From the NCBI GenBank assembly GCA_009869945.1, contig WIXG01000069.1, positions 186,001 through 250,000 of the forward strand: DNA of 64,000 nucleotides. Direction: 5' to 3'. Both the position numbers and the translations under genes were made by a program. Positions 1-10,853 of the stretch are shown in pieces. Numbering within the stretch: the first letter of the stretch is position 1; every line of letters starts with the position of its first letter. The notes under the pieces are model-generated. The model saw only the letters and a program-made list of their open reading frames with translations, did not search any database and had not been told where the DNA came from. Source of the stretch: Mesaphorura yosii. Its lineage: Eukaryota; Arthropoda; Collembola; Poduromorpha; Tullbergiidae.

Positions 1-651
1 AGAATGCTTGTACTGGCCAGAACTCTTTTCTACACTATTTTCCTTTACAAGCATTACCTTGGATTAAGAAGAGAATGGTCAGACTGTTCTCAGGTGGGCC
101 TGGCTCGGCGCACGGGAAAAGGAAGACCGTCGTAATCATTTAGACAACAACTGACAGTTTCGAGTCAAGAAGAAAAGGTAAATGAGTTTATTATCAATCC
201 ATCTTGCCAGAGACAGCTTTTAATGTCACTTTACCAGCGCAGGGAAGGAAAGGCAGCAATGAAGCTCACGTCCGTCGTCATTGTCCCGCACCGTACGGGT
301 CAAAAACGGTCTCATCAAAGGGACTCTGGAATGTTAGGGTATGAGACAAAAGACAAAGTCGACCTGCCGCCTCGACGCAAAACAAACAGCAACAGCTTAA
401 GCTGGAGGAGCGTCCCATTGTCCTGTCTCTGCTACAATCAATCCGCGTTGAAGTAGAAAGTGTCTGCAAGAGTGAATGGTGCGGCACAAGCTTCGAGTCT
501 GTGCATATTTCGAGCATTTCGAGATATCGGCGATCGAATCGAGACTGTGAGTAAATGAAAATGTGACATTTCAGAAGAAAATGATCGATTGCAGCAGCTC
601 AGTGTTCGAATATTATCGACATGATGAATAGATCAATAAACCATGCTTTAT
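1..651. other. no gene recognised
   Basis: I see no splice-consistent coding sequence here on either strand. The end nearest 651 holds the minus-strand poly(A) signals of the next gene: AATAAA read on the minus strand near 646-651 and again near 634-640. Confidence 0.5.
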
Positions 652-1084
652 TCACGAGAAAATACGGAACTTGTTGAACCCTTTGTAGCCTCCACAGTCA
701 CCACCACCGGCCTTGCAACAGGCTTCATTGACACAATTTGAGAAGCACCTCCGTCCTGGTGACTCCGACTCCTGCACCTCACACGGATTACATATCCCGT
801 AGCACCTCAACATATGGTACGAGCAGAAACAAGTGTAGCCCGTCGGAGCCGGCTTGGTAATGACGCACCCGCCAAGCTTGTAGGAGCAGTCACAACTGGG
901 TATAGCTTCTTCGGGTTGAAGGATCAAGCAATTTGCGGCCGCTGCTGAAACTGCACGAAATATTTATCAATCGAAACTAAGTTCAAAGCGAGGTGATGTT
1001 ATTCTTGCCTGGATTTTGGTAGTTGATCGACAAAGCCATGAGCACCAGCAAGGTGGAAGAAGTTTTACGTTGGACGCTGGCCAT
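652..1084 (-). CDS. small cysteine-rich secreted protein, unknown function
   Basis: Two exons, 1084-1009 and 944-652, give a 122-residue protein. The start is the ATG at 1084, followed by a basic, then hydrophobic leader (MASVQRKTSSTLLVLMALS), a typical signal peptide ending near an Ala run. The mature part is very rich in cysteine, starts with a CDCSYKLGGC motif and ends in a Gly/Lys-rich tail. The intron begins with GC (CCAG|GCAAGA) and ends TTTCAG, and the join keeps the frame. The TGA stop overlaps AATAAA on the minus strand. Paired cysteines and a leader suggest a disulfide-bonded secreted peptide. I do not recognise the family; a defence or cuticle role is possible but not shown. Confidence 0.6.
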
Positions 1085-1541
1085 ACTTGCACTTATGCGA
1101 TTGCCTGCGCGGATTGTGGCTGATTGTCATGTCTTGCAGTAGGAAGCAGGAATTTAGCACCGGGACAATTGCGATTAAGGAAGGAAAAAATATTCCACAT
1201 CTTACTTCCTCGTTCAATCATTCCCAATTCATTATCGGCTTCATGCCTCAAGGCATCTTCTCTCTTGTGGTATTGCATTGACTGGAATCGATGGTATTTT
1301 CCTCAAGTATTAAACGAGACGCAGCAACGCAACGCTTCCGACAGGCAGATGAAACACTAGTTAAGGACTTGGTCTAGCTCCGCAGAATTGAAATTACACA
1401 TTGACAAAGGACAAATAAATATTTATTATCAAAACGAATAAAACGATTGTGAAAATCCGGACTTGTACGCCAATTGGCGTATCTTCACAGATTCTACTTA
1501 AACTTGACCTGCAGAATGGGTCAAATTAATTTCTTTGTTAA
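1085..1541. other. intergenic, nothing recognised
   Basis: The spacer between two minus-strand genes contains short overlapping open frames on both strands with no splice or family support. Confidence 0.5.
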
Positions 1542-2363
1542 TTAGCACCTGCTGACCAATGAACAAACATTGAGCTCAAATTCAGCATGCCATGTCAGGA
1601 AATCAATATACTTTGACACCCAGTAGAATGAGAATATTCGAATCACCATTTCGACAACAGTCAGCGACAATTCTGTCCAATGTGGAATGAAGAGTTTGGC
1701 AATACTGAGAGCAACCATTGTGGTCAACTTGAAAGTCAGTGCGAGCATCAGGAAAATCGAGACCTTCAACCACCACTCGGACACGCGGATTGAGCGTAGC
1801 AGGTTCTGGAAAAAGCATCAAGAAAAATTATGGCGCCAGAAAAGATGAATACGACTCGCAAGTCTTGACCGTTCTTACTCTCCCAAATGTAGTCACGAGA
1901 AGTGTGAATCCCATAAATATCTGCAGGAACTTGACTGATAAAATTGTGGCTGAGATAAGAAGAAACAACGAGACTGGAATTTCTGCAAATGTCATAAATT
2001 AGTCAGCAACATTCGTATGACACGTACGCGTGGCAAAATGAGGACTGGTAAATCACTTACTTTGCAGTCTGTAACTTTCCTTGACGTACTTTTCCTCTGA
2101 CACAAAATCTTGTTTCTCAATGATTTCTTCTTCTTTACTGAACATGACAAGATAATAACTATCCCAGATTTGATACATTTGGATCAAGATTCCGAGAATG
2201 CCGAGTATCTGAAATGTCAAGGACAATGCACGTATCAGAAACCATTTTATAGCAGCCGTCTTATCCAAGATCCAGCGATAAATGCAATAGAATGGCTTAC
2301 AATATCAGCGACTGCGAGAATGCGCGTGACCAACTGCCGTTTCATCGGATCCACTAAATCCAT
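1542..2363 (-). CDS. four-transmembrane protein, LAPTM/tetraspan-like family (copy 1)
   Basis: Four exons, 2363-2301, 2208-2061, 1982-1879 and 1805-1542, give 192 residues with intron phases 0, 1, 0. Four hydrophobic segments are visible: around residues 14-32 (LAVADIILGILGILIQM), 72-95, 110-130 and 140-160. The loop after TM1 is acidic (FSKEEEIIEKQDF). The same length, phases and layout recur in the genes at 29.3-30.1 kb and 35.8-36.6 kb, so I take this as a distant member of one local family. Small four-helix proteins of this kind include LAPTM endolysosomal proteins, but no diagnostic motif is visible in this copy. It lacks the C-terminal PPxY seen in the 35.8 kb copy. The function is unknown. 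Confidence 0.65.
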
Positions 2364-3786
2364 GCTGCCCAGCTAGCTCAAATCAAATTGCTGAGGCGTT
2401 GTACAGAAGCTCGAGGTTGGGGCAACAAGTTAAAGAATAAAGTTCACTCTGTAAATTCACTGGTGAACTTTACGCATACCGCAAGTTTGCAACACGGAAT
2501 TGACACAACTGAGAACTGAGAACGAATGCGTGTAACGTGTTTACTGTTTACGAAGAACTCAGTCGAAGATGTGAGATAAAAAGTTTTAACCCGGTTTCTT
2601 TCCAACCGGAAGTGATGCGACTTTCAATCTCGTTACAATTTGTATACATATAAACTCAATTCGATACGCTACGCAGCCAATAAGGCAGAAGAGCCAGCAG
2701 ATGAATTCCTGCACGGTACGAACGATTTTATAGGTGTTTTGTGTGAGTTGACTTACTTCTTTCCTCACACATGCAGCCAAGTCAAAACTTTACAGATTAA
2801 AAAGTAAAGAAATCATTATTTATTATTGAATACATGCTCACACAAAACCGGCTGCATGGAAAAGGAATTTATTGGTTGCCAAATGTTTATTTTTAGAAAT
2901 TCTCCGTTTTATGATGAGATGAGATCCACAATCCACTTTTCACGTATCTTATCATGCGCACATGCAAGCACAGTCGCAGCAGCGGCAGTCGCGTAACGGC
3001 TCTACTTACTTTTTGACAGAAGGAAATGAACTTTTTGGCGGACAGATATCATTGTGGAGCTTCGTGGTGTATCACACTTTCGCATTCACGGCTTAGAATT
3101 TCGTCTCATTTCATTTTCCGTCTTTTCGGAGTATTTCATCGTTTGCTTCTGTCGCGCTCTGATATTCTGGCTTCTGAGAATGAGATACCACGACTCAACT
3201 CACGGCTCCGCGAGTCTCAGAATGACAAGCAGCCAGTCCCCCAGCCCAGTGCAAGACGAAAATGAAGAATGGGTTAATTTAAATTGTCAATCATGATACA
3301 ACAACCTCTTCCTTGCATACCATGGCTGTTTGTTCATGCGAAATAGAGCAATGCACACATGCTTATAAATCATTGCATTCTATTTTCGTCGCCAGTGTGC
3401 ATTTTGTGTTGTGGCTTGCATCATCACAAGACGAGATCCGATGGCATCAGATGTGGATTATGTAAATAAGACGTCAGCGCAGCAACGACGAAAATGAAGC
3501 GATTCTTGGAAAATAGACACACGCGCTTCGGATCTCTTTCTCCGAACTATCCCCATTTGTGCGTCCCCGGAAACAATGACTACATTGGCGTCCTTTCTCA
3601 ATGCGCTCAATTTAATGACAAAATAAAAGAGACAAGTTAGGAAAAGTACATGGTATAGTGTAGAGCTAACAAAGCAAATCTAGCACAAAGTTCATCAAAA
3701 AATGTAGCTATCAAAATACAACCGCCGTCATTTGGTCACCTTCCATCAACTCTTAGTGTAGGCTGTAGTGTGTGATTTTTTCTTGC
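2364..3786. other. intergenic; one short inverted repeat
   Basis: No gene is recognised. At 2438-2472 there is a perfect 10-base inverted repeat with a 15-base loop. A hydrophobic open frame at 2586-2780 (minus) lies next to splice-like sites but cannot be joined into a gene. The part nearest 3786 is probably the 3' UTR of the next gene. Confidence 0.45.
2438..2472. repeat. short perfect inverted repeat
   Basis: The left arm TAAAGTTCAC (2438-2447) and right arm GTGAACTTTA (2463-2472) are perfect reverse complements separated by 15 bases. The structure could form a small hairpin. It lies 75 bases upstream of the four-transmembrane gene on the minus strand, so a regulatory role is conceivable, but nothing in the sequence demonstrates it. 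Confidence 0.5.
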
Positions 3787-6472
3787 TTACTGCTTAATTC
3801 CGTCTATTTTCTCTCGCAATTCTGCAACAAGAAGAGTGTTTGCTGCAGAAGGAACGGGTGGCCGCCCGGGCCCTATCAAGACGTCATCTGATGCGTTCTG
3901 AGGTATTCCGACTCCAGTCTCTGTGTCAAACGACTTGCTCGTTGAAATATTCGCGTATCGTGGCTCAGACTCAGTTCCGGACGAAGGGTTGCTGTTTATG
4001 CGCCGAATGTGCATCGATTTACGTGGCTTGGGAATAGGAGGTGGCACCTTTGTGACGACTGGTGGCTCTTCTCGATCAGGCGTGACTCGATGCCCATTAA
4101 GGTCACGGGCGTCCTTATCACCGCCAATACCATTGCTGCCAAGCTCGATTTCCTTCAGTGGTGGTGGTGGAGGAGTTGTCGGTCGGCGCCTGACATCGGA
4201 ATGCGCCTTCTTAAGCTTATCCGGTTTCAGAGCTGGTTTCGTTGACGGAAGTGTGTTGAATGAACCAGACCCTTTCACTTGGTTGGTGCTCCAAGTATTA
4301 GCCCTGTTGAGTAACGCTGCAGCTCCTTTCTCTTGGCATCCAGGTTTGATTTGCAAGTCATGCAGAGTTTGCTGATGTTGAAGCTCTGCACGCAGCGAAT
4401 CTCGCACTGTCGTGTAGTTGAAGGGTCTTTCGTCAACAGGTTCCCTCTTTCCAGCTCCACCGATCTTGATGTCGCTGTCGCCAAAAGCAGCTAATGCCGT
4501 TGGTAAAATTGGGCTGCGTGGTGGCGGTGGAGCGCTGTTGCGTCCACTGTTCCACTTCGGGCTGGGCGCCCGAGCAGGCTTGCCTCTGCTGCTGGCAGTA
4601 GAGGAAGATGGTTTTTCCTTGTCAAATTCATCATCTGACTTGATGTCTTGTTTATACCTTTCGATGAAACTGAAATAACAATCCAAGTTAATTGTCAAAT
4701 AGGATTTCGAAAGACTTTGAAAACATCGCATTATACTTACTCAAAGACTAATTTTCTTGTATCTTCGTTTTGCATATGAACCTGAAGGTCTTTGATAAGT
4801 TTTTCTCTGTCATTGTCATGAGGGAAGGATTGTGACGCGTCCTTTGTGGCAAATGGAGAATGGTTGTCTGAGTCAGTCATGTGTGATAAGACAGGAAGCT
4901 GAACTGTTTTGTGACTCTCTCGTAGGGCGGATCTGGATGGTGGCGGTCCAGACTGGGTAGACTGGCTTTCCTCAATTACACTGGACAGAGAATGCCACAC
5001 AAAAATATAAGCTCACTTATGACAATTGGTATTTGTAATTGGTAAAATCCTCAACTTACTCATAAATGAAGGAGAGTGTGCGCTTGTCTTGTGTTGGGCT
5101 GATTGTGTTTGGAGCGGCTGAATTGTCTCCTTCTCCAAACGTGGTACCATTTGGAGTAGTTGGCACCTTCAGCAAGTCTTGTACATTGTTCACAATCAGT
5201 ACACCAGTGTCGTTCGCTCTTGCGTCGGAAAGGCCAATATGCTGAAGGTGTCTGAAGTCAGTGGGGCCTGAAATGTCCATCTTATTGAACTTATTGCTCG
5301 TTCGCTTTCGTACATCTTCTTTGCGCTCGAACATTCTCTTTATAATTTCGATTATTTTCTTGGCGGTCAGGGGTTCGTGGCCACCAACCCCATCAGTGCT
5401 GCCGCTTGGACCAGCAGCACCGGGAGACAAAGAAGGAGGGTGCGAGGAATAGTTGGCGGGCGGAGTGGTAGGAACAGCGGTACAGTTGTCACTGGATAAC
5501 TTTCCTGTGCAAAACGAATAGAAATATTCCATTTCATGAATTGTCAACAGTCAATAGGACATAAAACATAGGCACAAAATAACTCGGGTTTCTGAAAGTG
5601 AGTGAATGGATCGTAAAAGACATTCCTTACTTACTTTGTGTGTTGTCGTTCATGGTTGCAAGAGCCCGGTTGAGACACTCAACAAAGTCTACGAGCTTGT
5701 CGTTTGAAGTTGTGGCGAAAACCAAACGCTTGCTCTTGTCCTTCAACTGCGATAAAAGTCGATTAGCGGTCTAGCCAATGGAATTCCTTATTGTAAAAAC
5801 ACGACTTTATATTTACCTTTCTATCGAATACGATGAATTGTTTATCAGGAATGGAGTAGCGGAAATTGAAGTCATGCTGAAGTTCCAAAGTGCAAATTGA
5901 TCCCGTCTCTTGTGATACGAATTCCAAGCTGTGAAGCTGAGTCCAGGAGGAGGTACAGGCTGAGGTCAGGCAAAGGATCCGAAATTCCCCAATCCTCCAA
6001 TCATCATCAAACTCATCTAACTCCACAGCTGTGGTCGTTGTTGTGAACGGAGCGCCTTTCTTGGAAATGTACTCAAGATTTACCAATGTTGAGAATAAAA
6101 CCTGGACAAAGTATAAAGCAAAGCGAACTGAGGCTTGGCTGAATTCTCGCAACGACGCTGACTCATTTTGAAAAAAAGTACACAACTCTGCCGACCAATA
6201 TAGTTCGATAAAAACTTTCCGTAATGAAGGTTTCGTGTTACCTTTTTGAGATGGATTCCTTCCTGGAACAAGTACGCCAAAATCTTCTTCTGTTCCGGGT
6301 CGGTCAGGTCATCCCACGTTTTCGGGGACGAAGCACCAGTAACTTGTTGGATAAAATTAACTACGGCTCCACCGTGATCGTGGTCTTCCACTTCAGGCGC
6401 ATTTGGTGCTGCTGCTGGTGCCGCTGCAACAAATGATGGTGATTGCGCAAGTGTATAGAAACTGCTTGACAT
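3787..6472 (-). CDS. WASP-like protein: WH1-like domain plus CRIB motif, no VCA tail
   Basis: Six exons, 6472-6242, 6101-5817, 5746-5635, 5504-5060, 4980-4741 and 4669-3787, join in frame to 522 residues. Residues about 58-205 look like a WH1/EVH1 (PH-fold) domain: an EQKKILAYLFQEG start, then LELQHDFNFRYSIPDKQF and RLVFATTSNDKLVDF, in the order seen in WASP WH1. A basic patch (KKIIEIIKRMFERK) leads into ISGPTDFRHLQHIG at about residue 287, an exact match to the CRIB pattern that binds Cdc42/Rac-GTP. The rest is proline-rich with PPPP tracts that could bind SH3 domains or profilin. WASP proteins normally end in WH2, central and acidic segments that bind actin and Arp2/3. Here the last exon stops after LREKIDGIKQ with none of these. 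It is either a WASP-derived adaptor or another WH1-CRIB protein; the family call is inference. Confidence 0.6.
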
Positions 6473-8106
6473 TGTGTGTGGTGAAGGATCAGATTGTGGG
6501 TGTTGAATTACATTAAACAGTCGAGCTGTTAAGTATTCGCAACACGTAGCCTGGACCTATTAACTCCGCACCAACAAAACACTGAATAATTGCAGCACAG
6601 TTGGCTTGGCTTACTCAAGTGCCGCATGTTCTGACTACGCTGAATGAAGTCAGCATAACACTAGCACCTATCAGTTATCATTATCACCTAGCCTAAGCCT
6701 CAGCTAAGTACCGAAATAGAATTCAATAGAGCTTGGTAGTGCCGTGAGCCGTGCAATGCAAGTGCGAGGATTGTCGTCACAGTTGAGTACAATCACAGTC
6801 ACAGCACAACAACAATGAACACAATGTTAAGGATATGGCTTGAATGGCAAATGGCAAAGGCCTGGAGCTAGCTGGATTCGCAATGCACGAGCACCTCTTC
6901 AGTCTTCACCATTCTTTATTCATTAACGTAATGTTAACATAACTAAATAAGTGGTATTATACGAAGACTGGGATGTTTAACTTTGCGTAATAAACGTTGC
7001 GTGTGCCAAAGCCAAAGTCAGTTACTCACCTCGACTGCGTCGATGTTGGTGAAGATGGTATGGATGATAGCAGCAGAGGTTATACATGCAATACAAACTG
7101 CGTAGAGTAGGTAGTCGTAGTGAAGTTGGCCAAGTTAACTATCCTGAGCCATGTCCAGAATGCAGTTGTAGCAGCAGCGACGGCGAGCTCTGCAGCTTCT
7201 GCAGGAATAGGATGTATGGTTATCTTTGTTGACTCTCCGTTCTTAGCAGCGTGAACAGGCGAGTATTTCGAGTCTGTCTTGGGTCTGGGAGCAAGATACC
7301 AAATTATGATTCATTATTATTACATTTACTTTTGTACACGCTTGCCGAAGCGCAAGTGACATTAAAGTCAAAGATGATTCCTTTACCGATCTGTCACAGT
7401 TTTGTGCGTCTCTTCTCAATTTAACTTCGGACTTGTCCTCGTCTTCATCAACTGGTAACAGCCGGATGACTCACTGCACTTCGCTTATCGCACTGTAAAG
7501 TTGTAATTATGAAATTAGTAGTACAAATACACGTATTACGAAACTAGCTACGCTAGCAATTGCAACTGTACTTTAATTCGTCATGTCGTGTCGAGAGTTC
7601 AAACTTGGACCAAATGCAAATGTCAATTGTAAAATTGTAATGCAGCTGAGCAGAGGCAGCCAAGTTCCTTGTTCTTGATTCTGATTCACGTTCACTTCGC
7701 GTCATGTGGTTTTGGTTTTGGAATAGCCCCAATTAAATCGTATGCATTAAAATAATGTACACAGTGACTTGCGATGCGGTGCACCTTGCCAAAATATTAC
7801 GCTGGCGTGGATGTGTCCTTACACACGAGAACTACGTTCAATAGAGTAAATGCACAAAGTGACTTCTTATCTTTTATTCATGATGAAAAATAGTACGAAT
7901 AGCACGACAGAACTAGTTACATAGTTTGTTGGCAATACCAGCAATAATAAACAGTGAGCTTGGAATTTCTTAACCTAATTAGCCGATTTACTTCCTTAAT
8001 GATTACGCGAAATGACATCACGGTACAAGTGCGCCATACGCGGACGAGCAGGGTGCACGTAGAACAGAAGAGCCACATGCTGATCAACTTTGTGATTCGT
8101 ATAGTT
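6473..8106. other. intergenic or 5' leader region
   Basis: No confident gene. A minus-strand splice donor (GTCGAG|GTGAGT) lies near 7028, downstream (on that strand) of an open stretch at about 7040-7275. A further splice-bounded acidic stretch lies near 7387-7450. These could be 5' exons of the WASP-like gene or an unresolved small gene; I could not join them in frame. Confidence 0.35.
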
Positions 8107-9355
8107 TTAGTTTGACGTTTCTTCCTCCATTTGCATTTCCAACATCCTGAGCCTGGTCCTCAAACGTTGAATGTCATCTTGGATGCCATCGCCTTTTTGT
8201 TGGATATCGCTCAGACGATCCAAATCCATTTCCTGGAGACGGGAATACACAATGAGATAAACAAAGGAGTTATTGAATGAGTAAATGAGTCGCTGAGAAT
8301 AAACCAAGACTCGGCATACCATGGATTGAATTTTCTTCGTAAATACTTCGTTCAATTTCTCGTTATTGCTCACTGCTCGAGTTTGTGCTAATTTCTGCTC
8401 GTTGTATAATGTGCGATCCAAATTCACAATCGTTTCTACAACTTGAGCATGGTACTCTGCCGGACACGAAATGCCCTCCAGTGCTTTCTTCTCGCGTAGT
8501 AAATGTATCGTTTTAAAGGCGGTTGGACCTGTGCTCAATGATTTTATTGCCTGACGGACTTGTCGAAGATTGTTTGTTGCCTCTTCTGCCCAATCATGAT
8601 CAGCAAATTATTAAGTTCTTTCGAATAAGGAGATAAGGACTAAAAGTTCCATTCCGCTTACCAACTAATTGAGGATTGAGAAGAGCGTCTCGTTGTTCAA
8701 TATAAGTACTTTGACATATTTTCTGGTACTTCTGTAAGAATTCACGGTTAGATTGACGAAGATGCCGGATCAACCGTTGGATCGTGTGTTGACAGTCTTT
8801 GGAATCTTTAGAAGCATAGAGAACCGATTGATCCCGCTGCTCTGTGAATGTAAAAATGTAAAACACATGTGCAAATAATAATTTCATATTTTGGTACAGT
8901 AAAGTTTACGTACCAGATGCAAAGTTTAAGTTGAACTTGGGCTGCTCACGTGGTGCTGCTTCGAACTGTTGCATCAAATTTCGACAACTTTTTGGATTAT
9001 CAACCAGATCACGTACTTTCACACCGGGCATCTGACCCGCACTTTTCAGCCTGGATAGTGCCTTGAAAACCGCACTCGGTTCCAGATTCAAGTCCTCATA
9101 AGGCCTTTCCTGATTTCGGGCTGCTCTGGTATTTGCAATTGTCGAATTGTTAGCGTGCTTTCTGCCGATTGAACGCGATTGAGACAATGTGCCAGTGTTA
9201 AATGAATTGGATCTGGCTACTGGAGTGGGTGGTTTGCCAAGCACGACCGGAGCACCTGGTCCACTACTTCGCCGCATGCGTCTTGGGGCGTTTGGTGTCG
9301 ACGCTTTTATTGCTGTGGTAGAAAACACGATGGTGTTGTCTGCGGTGTCGGACAT
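8107..9355 (-). CDS. coiled-coil protein, family not recognised
   Basis: Four exons, 9355-8914, 8841-8662, 8585-8320 and 8232-8107, join in frame to 337 residues. I start at the ATG at 9355; an in-frame open stretch continues upstream to 9472 but looks like leader sequence. The first 100 residues are low-complexity and basic (RRMRRSSGPGAP), rich in Ser, Thr and Pro. The rest is helical and charged with heptad-like runs, ending in IQRLRTRLRMLEMQMEEETSN, a clear coiled coil. There are no membrane segments or catalytic motifs. The pattern of a disordered basic head and coiled-coil tail is common in cytoskeletal and centrosomal proteins, but I cannot name this one. Confidence 0.65.
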
Positions 9356-9568
9356 TTTACGATTTGGGACAACCTGACTGGGGCAAATTACAAATGTGAC
9401 AAGAACTTTAAAGTTGGCACTATAAAAGTTAATACTTAAATGAGAGCAAGTGGCTCTAGCACTGAAACTCAACTCAACTTTGTCATGCTACGAAGAACTA
9501 GTATGATTTTAGGACTGGTTTTATTTCACAAGGCGCTTGTAACATTAGCATGAAAATTACATTTTCGG

Positions 9569-10073
9569 TCAAAAAGTCGCAAGTTCTGTGACTTGACCAC
9601 AAGATTTAATGACCCTTGCATTTGAATATGAACCACAACGCAGAAAGCTGTAGCCAACACCAAGCCCGCACCCACAGAAAATTCGAATCTGGAACCGAGA
9701 CCTATACGTCCGGCACAGCTAAAGTATAATTCTACGCTCACTCTATTTTACAGTTTGGTTTCAGGTTGCAAGTTGCTTGCGAGTTTTATGGGCTCGGAGT
9801 ATTAAAATTAAAATCCGTCTTGATCTCATCTGCATCTTATCAAAATTAATAAGCTCATGATTTACATACGCGGTGGTTAATTTGAATTCGAACATGTATG
9901 ACTTGATGAAGTAGTAAAAGTAATTTTTTGCTGATGTAATTATCTCTCCATGCTTCTGGCTCTCGCCTCTGATTCTTCGTGGGGTAGAATTTGAGAAGCC
10001 CTCTAACATCGAACGCTTCCCTGCCGTCTGCCATTACAACTGCAATTAGAATTAGAATGAGCATGATCCCCAT
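9569..10073 (-). CDS. possible small secreted cysteine-containing peptide
   Basis: A tentative two-exon model (10073-9870 and 9718-9569) gives 117 residues. The first exon starts with a strong leader, MGIMLILILIAVVMADG, followed by a basic segment (AFDVRGLLKFYPTKNQRR). The second exon supplies six cysteines (IFCGCGLGVGYSFLRC and others). AATAAA on the minus strand lies about 44 bases past the stop (9525-9520). The donor (CGC|GTATGT) and acceptor (ACTTTAG) are acceptable but not unique, so the splice join may be wrong. It could be a neuropeptide-like or antimicrobial-like precursor. No family is recognised. Confidence 0.38.
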
Positions 10074-10787
10074 CAAACGGCAGTTGTCACGTGCTCATTA
10101 AGCAATCAAACTAAACTCATAACCATTAATGCAATTGCGATTGTCTTGTGCGTTTATGAGCCATTATTTCACCAAGATGGCCAAACCACGTGAAGGAAGG
10201 GACGGGTTGCTATTTCATTATATAATGCGAAGCTTCTAGCATGGGATGGCCCTGCACGCAGAACATAGGCAAAAGATCTAAAAACTAATTTTGGCTGTCA
10301 GGATCAGCAACAGCAAATCGAGACCGGGTTCAACTCCAAGTGAAGCCGTACGCCAAGTTTCAGTTTCACTTTGGCTCTTGTGGGTGCTCCCCGCTGCAAC
10401 TTTGTCCTAGTCTCGTTCTTCTTTTCGGGAGTTCATGTTGTGGATTCCCAGTCAGACCCGGTCGCGTGTTTACGTCTAACATTATTGTACCGTACCTTAC
10501 TGAAGTTGACTGCACATCCAAGAAAAGTTTAGTATTTGCTGATTTTTCGGAAAATTCGGAATTACTGTACATTTGTACAAAATCTAGAAAGTTGTTTTGC
10601 AGGGTCCGATGAACAGGAACCTGTAATAAAAAGTGTGTCTAGCCACGAGAAAATAAGCACACATACGGCAGCCAGATGTGAGGTGAGATTTACGCCAGCT
10701 CAGTAATTAGTAACTTACGACTTACTCGACCTGAGACACGGGTGATGGGGTTGAAATGGACGGATGCTTTTTTGACTTTACACTAAA

Positions 10788-10823
10788 TATATAAAGTGTT
10801 TAGATAAGGGCAAATATTCAGTT
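10788..10823 (+). promoter_or_regulatory. TATA box and initiator of the first kainate receptor gene
   Basis: TATATAAA at 10788-10795 is followed by the arthropod initiator core TCAGT at 10818-10822, with its A 32 bases from the TATA start, the standard spacing. Transcription would start near 10820 and leave a 5' leader of about 34 bases before the ATG at 10854. Confidence 0.6.
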
Positions 10824-10853
10824 TCATTGGTGAAAAAACAAAATCTCAAGAAT

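Noticed and set aside
2586..2780. Hydrophobic minus-strand open frame
   Set aside because: It has a plausible acceptor but no start or partner exon that keeps the frame; the nearest ATG exon gives a stop after joining.
7040..7275. Minus-strand open stretch read as a coding exon (starting PKTDSKYSP)
   Set aside because: The phase does not match the nearest upstream splice-bounded stretch, and the donor at about 7028 suggests a 5' leader exon instead.
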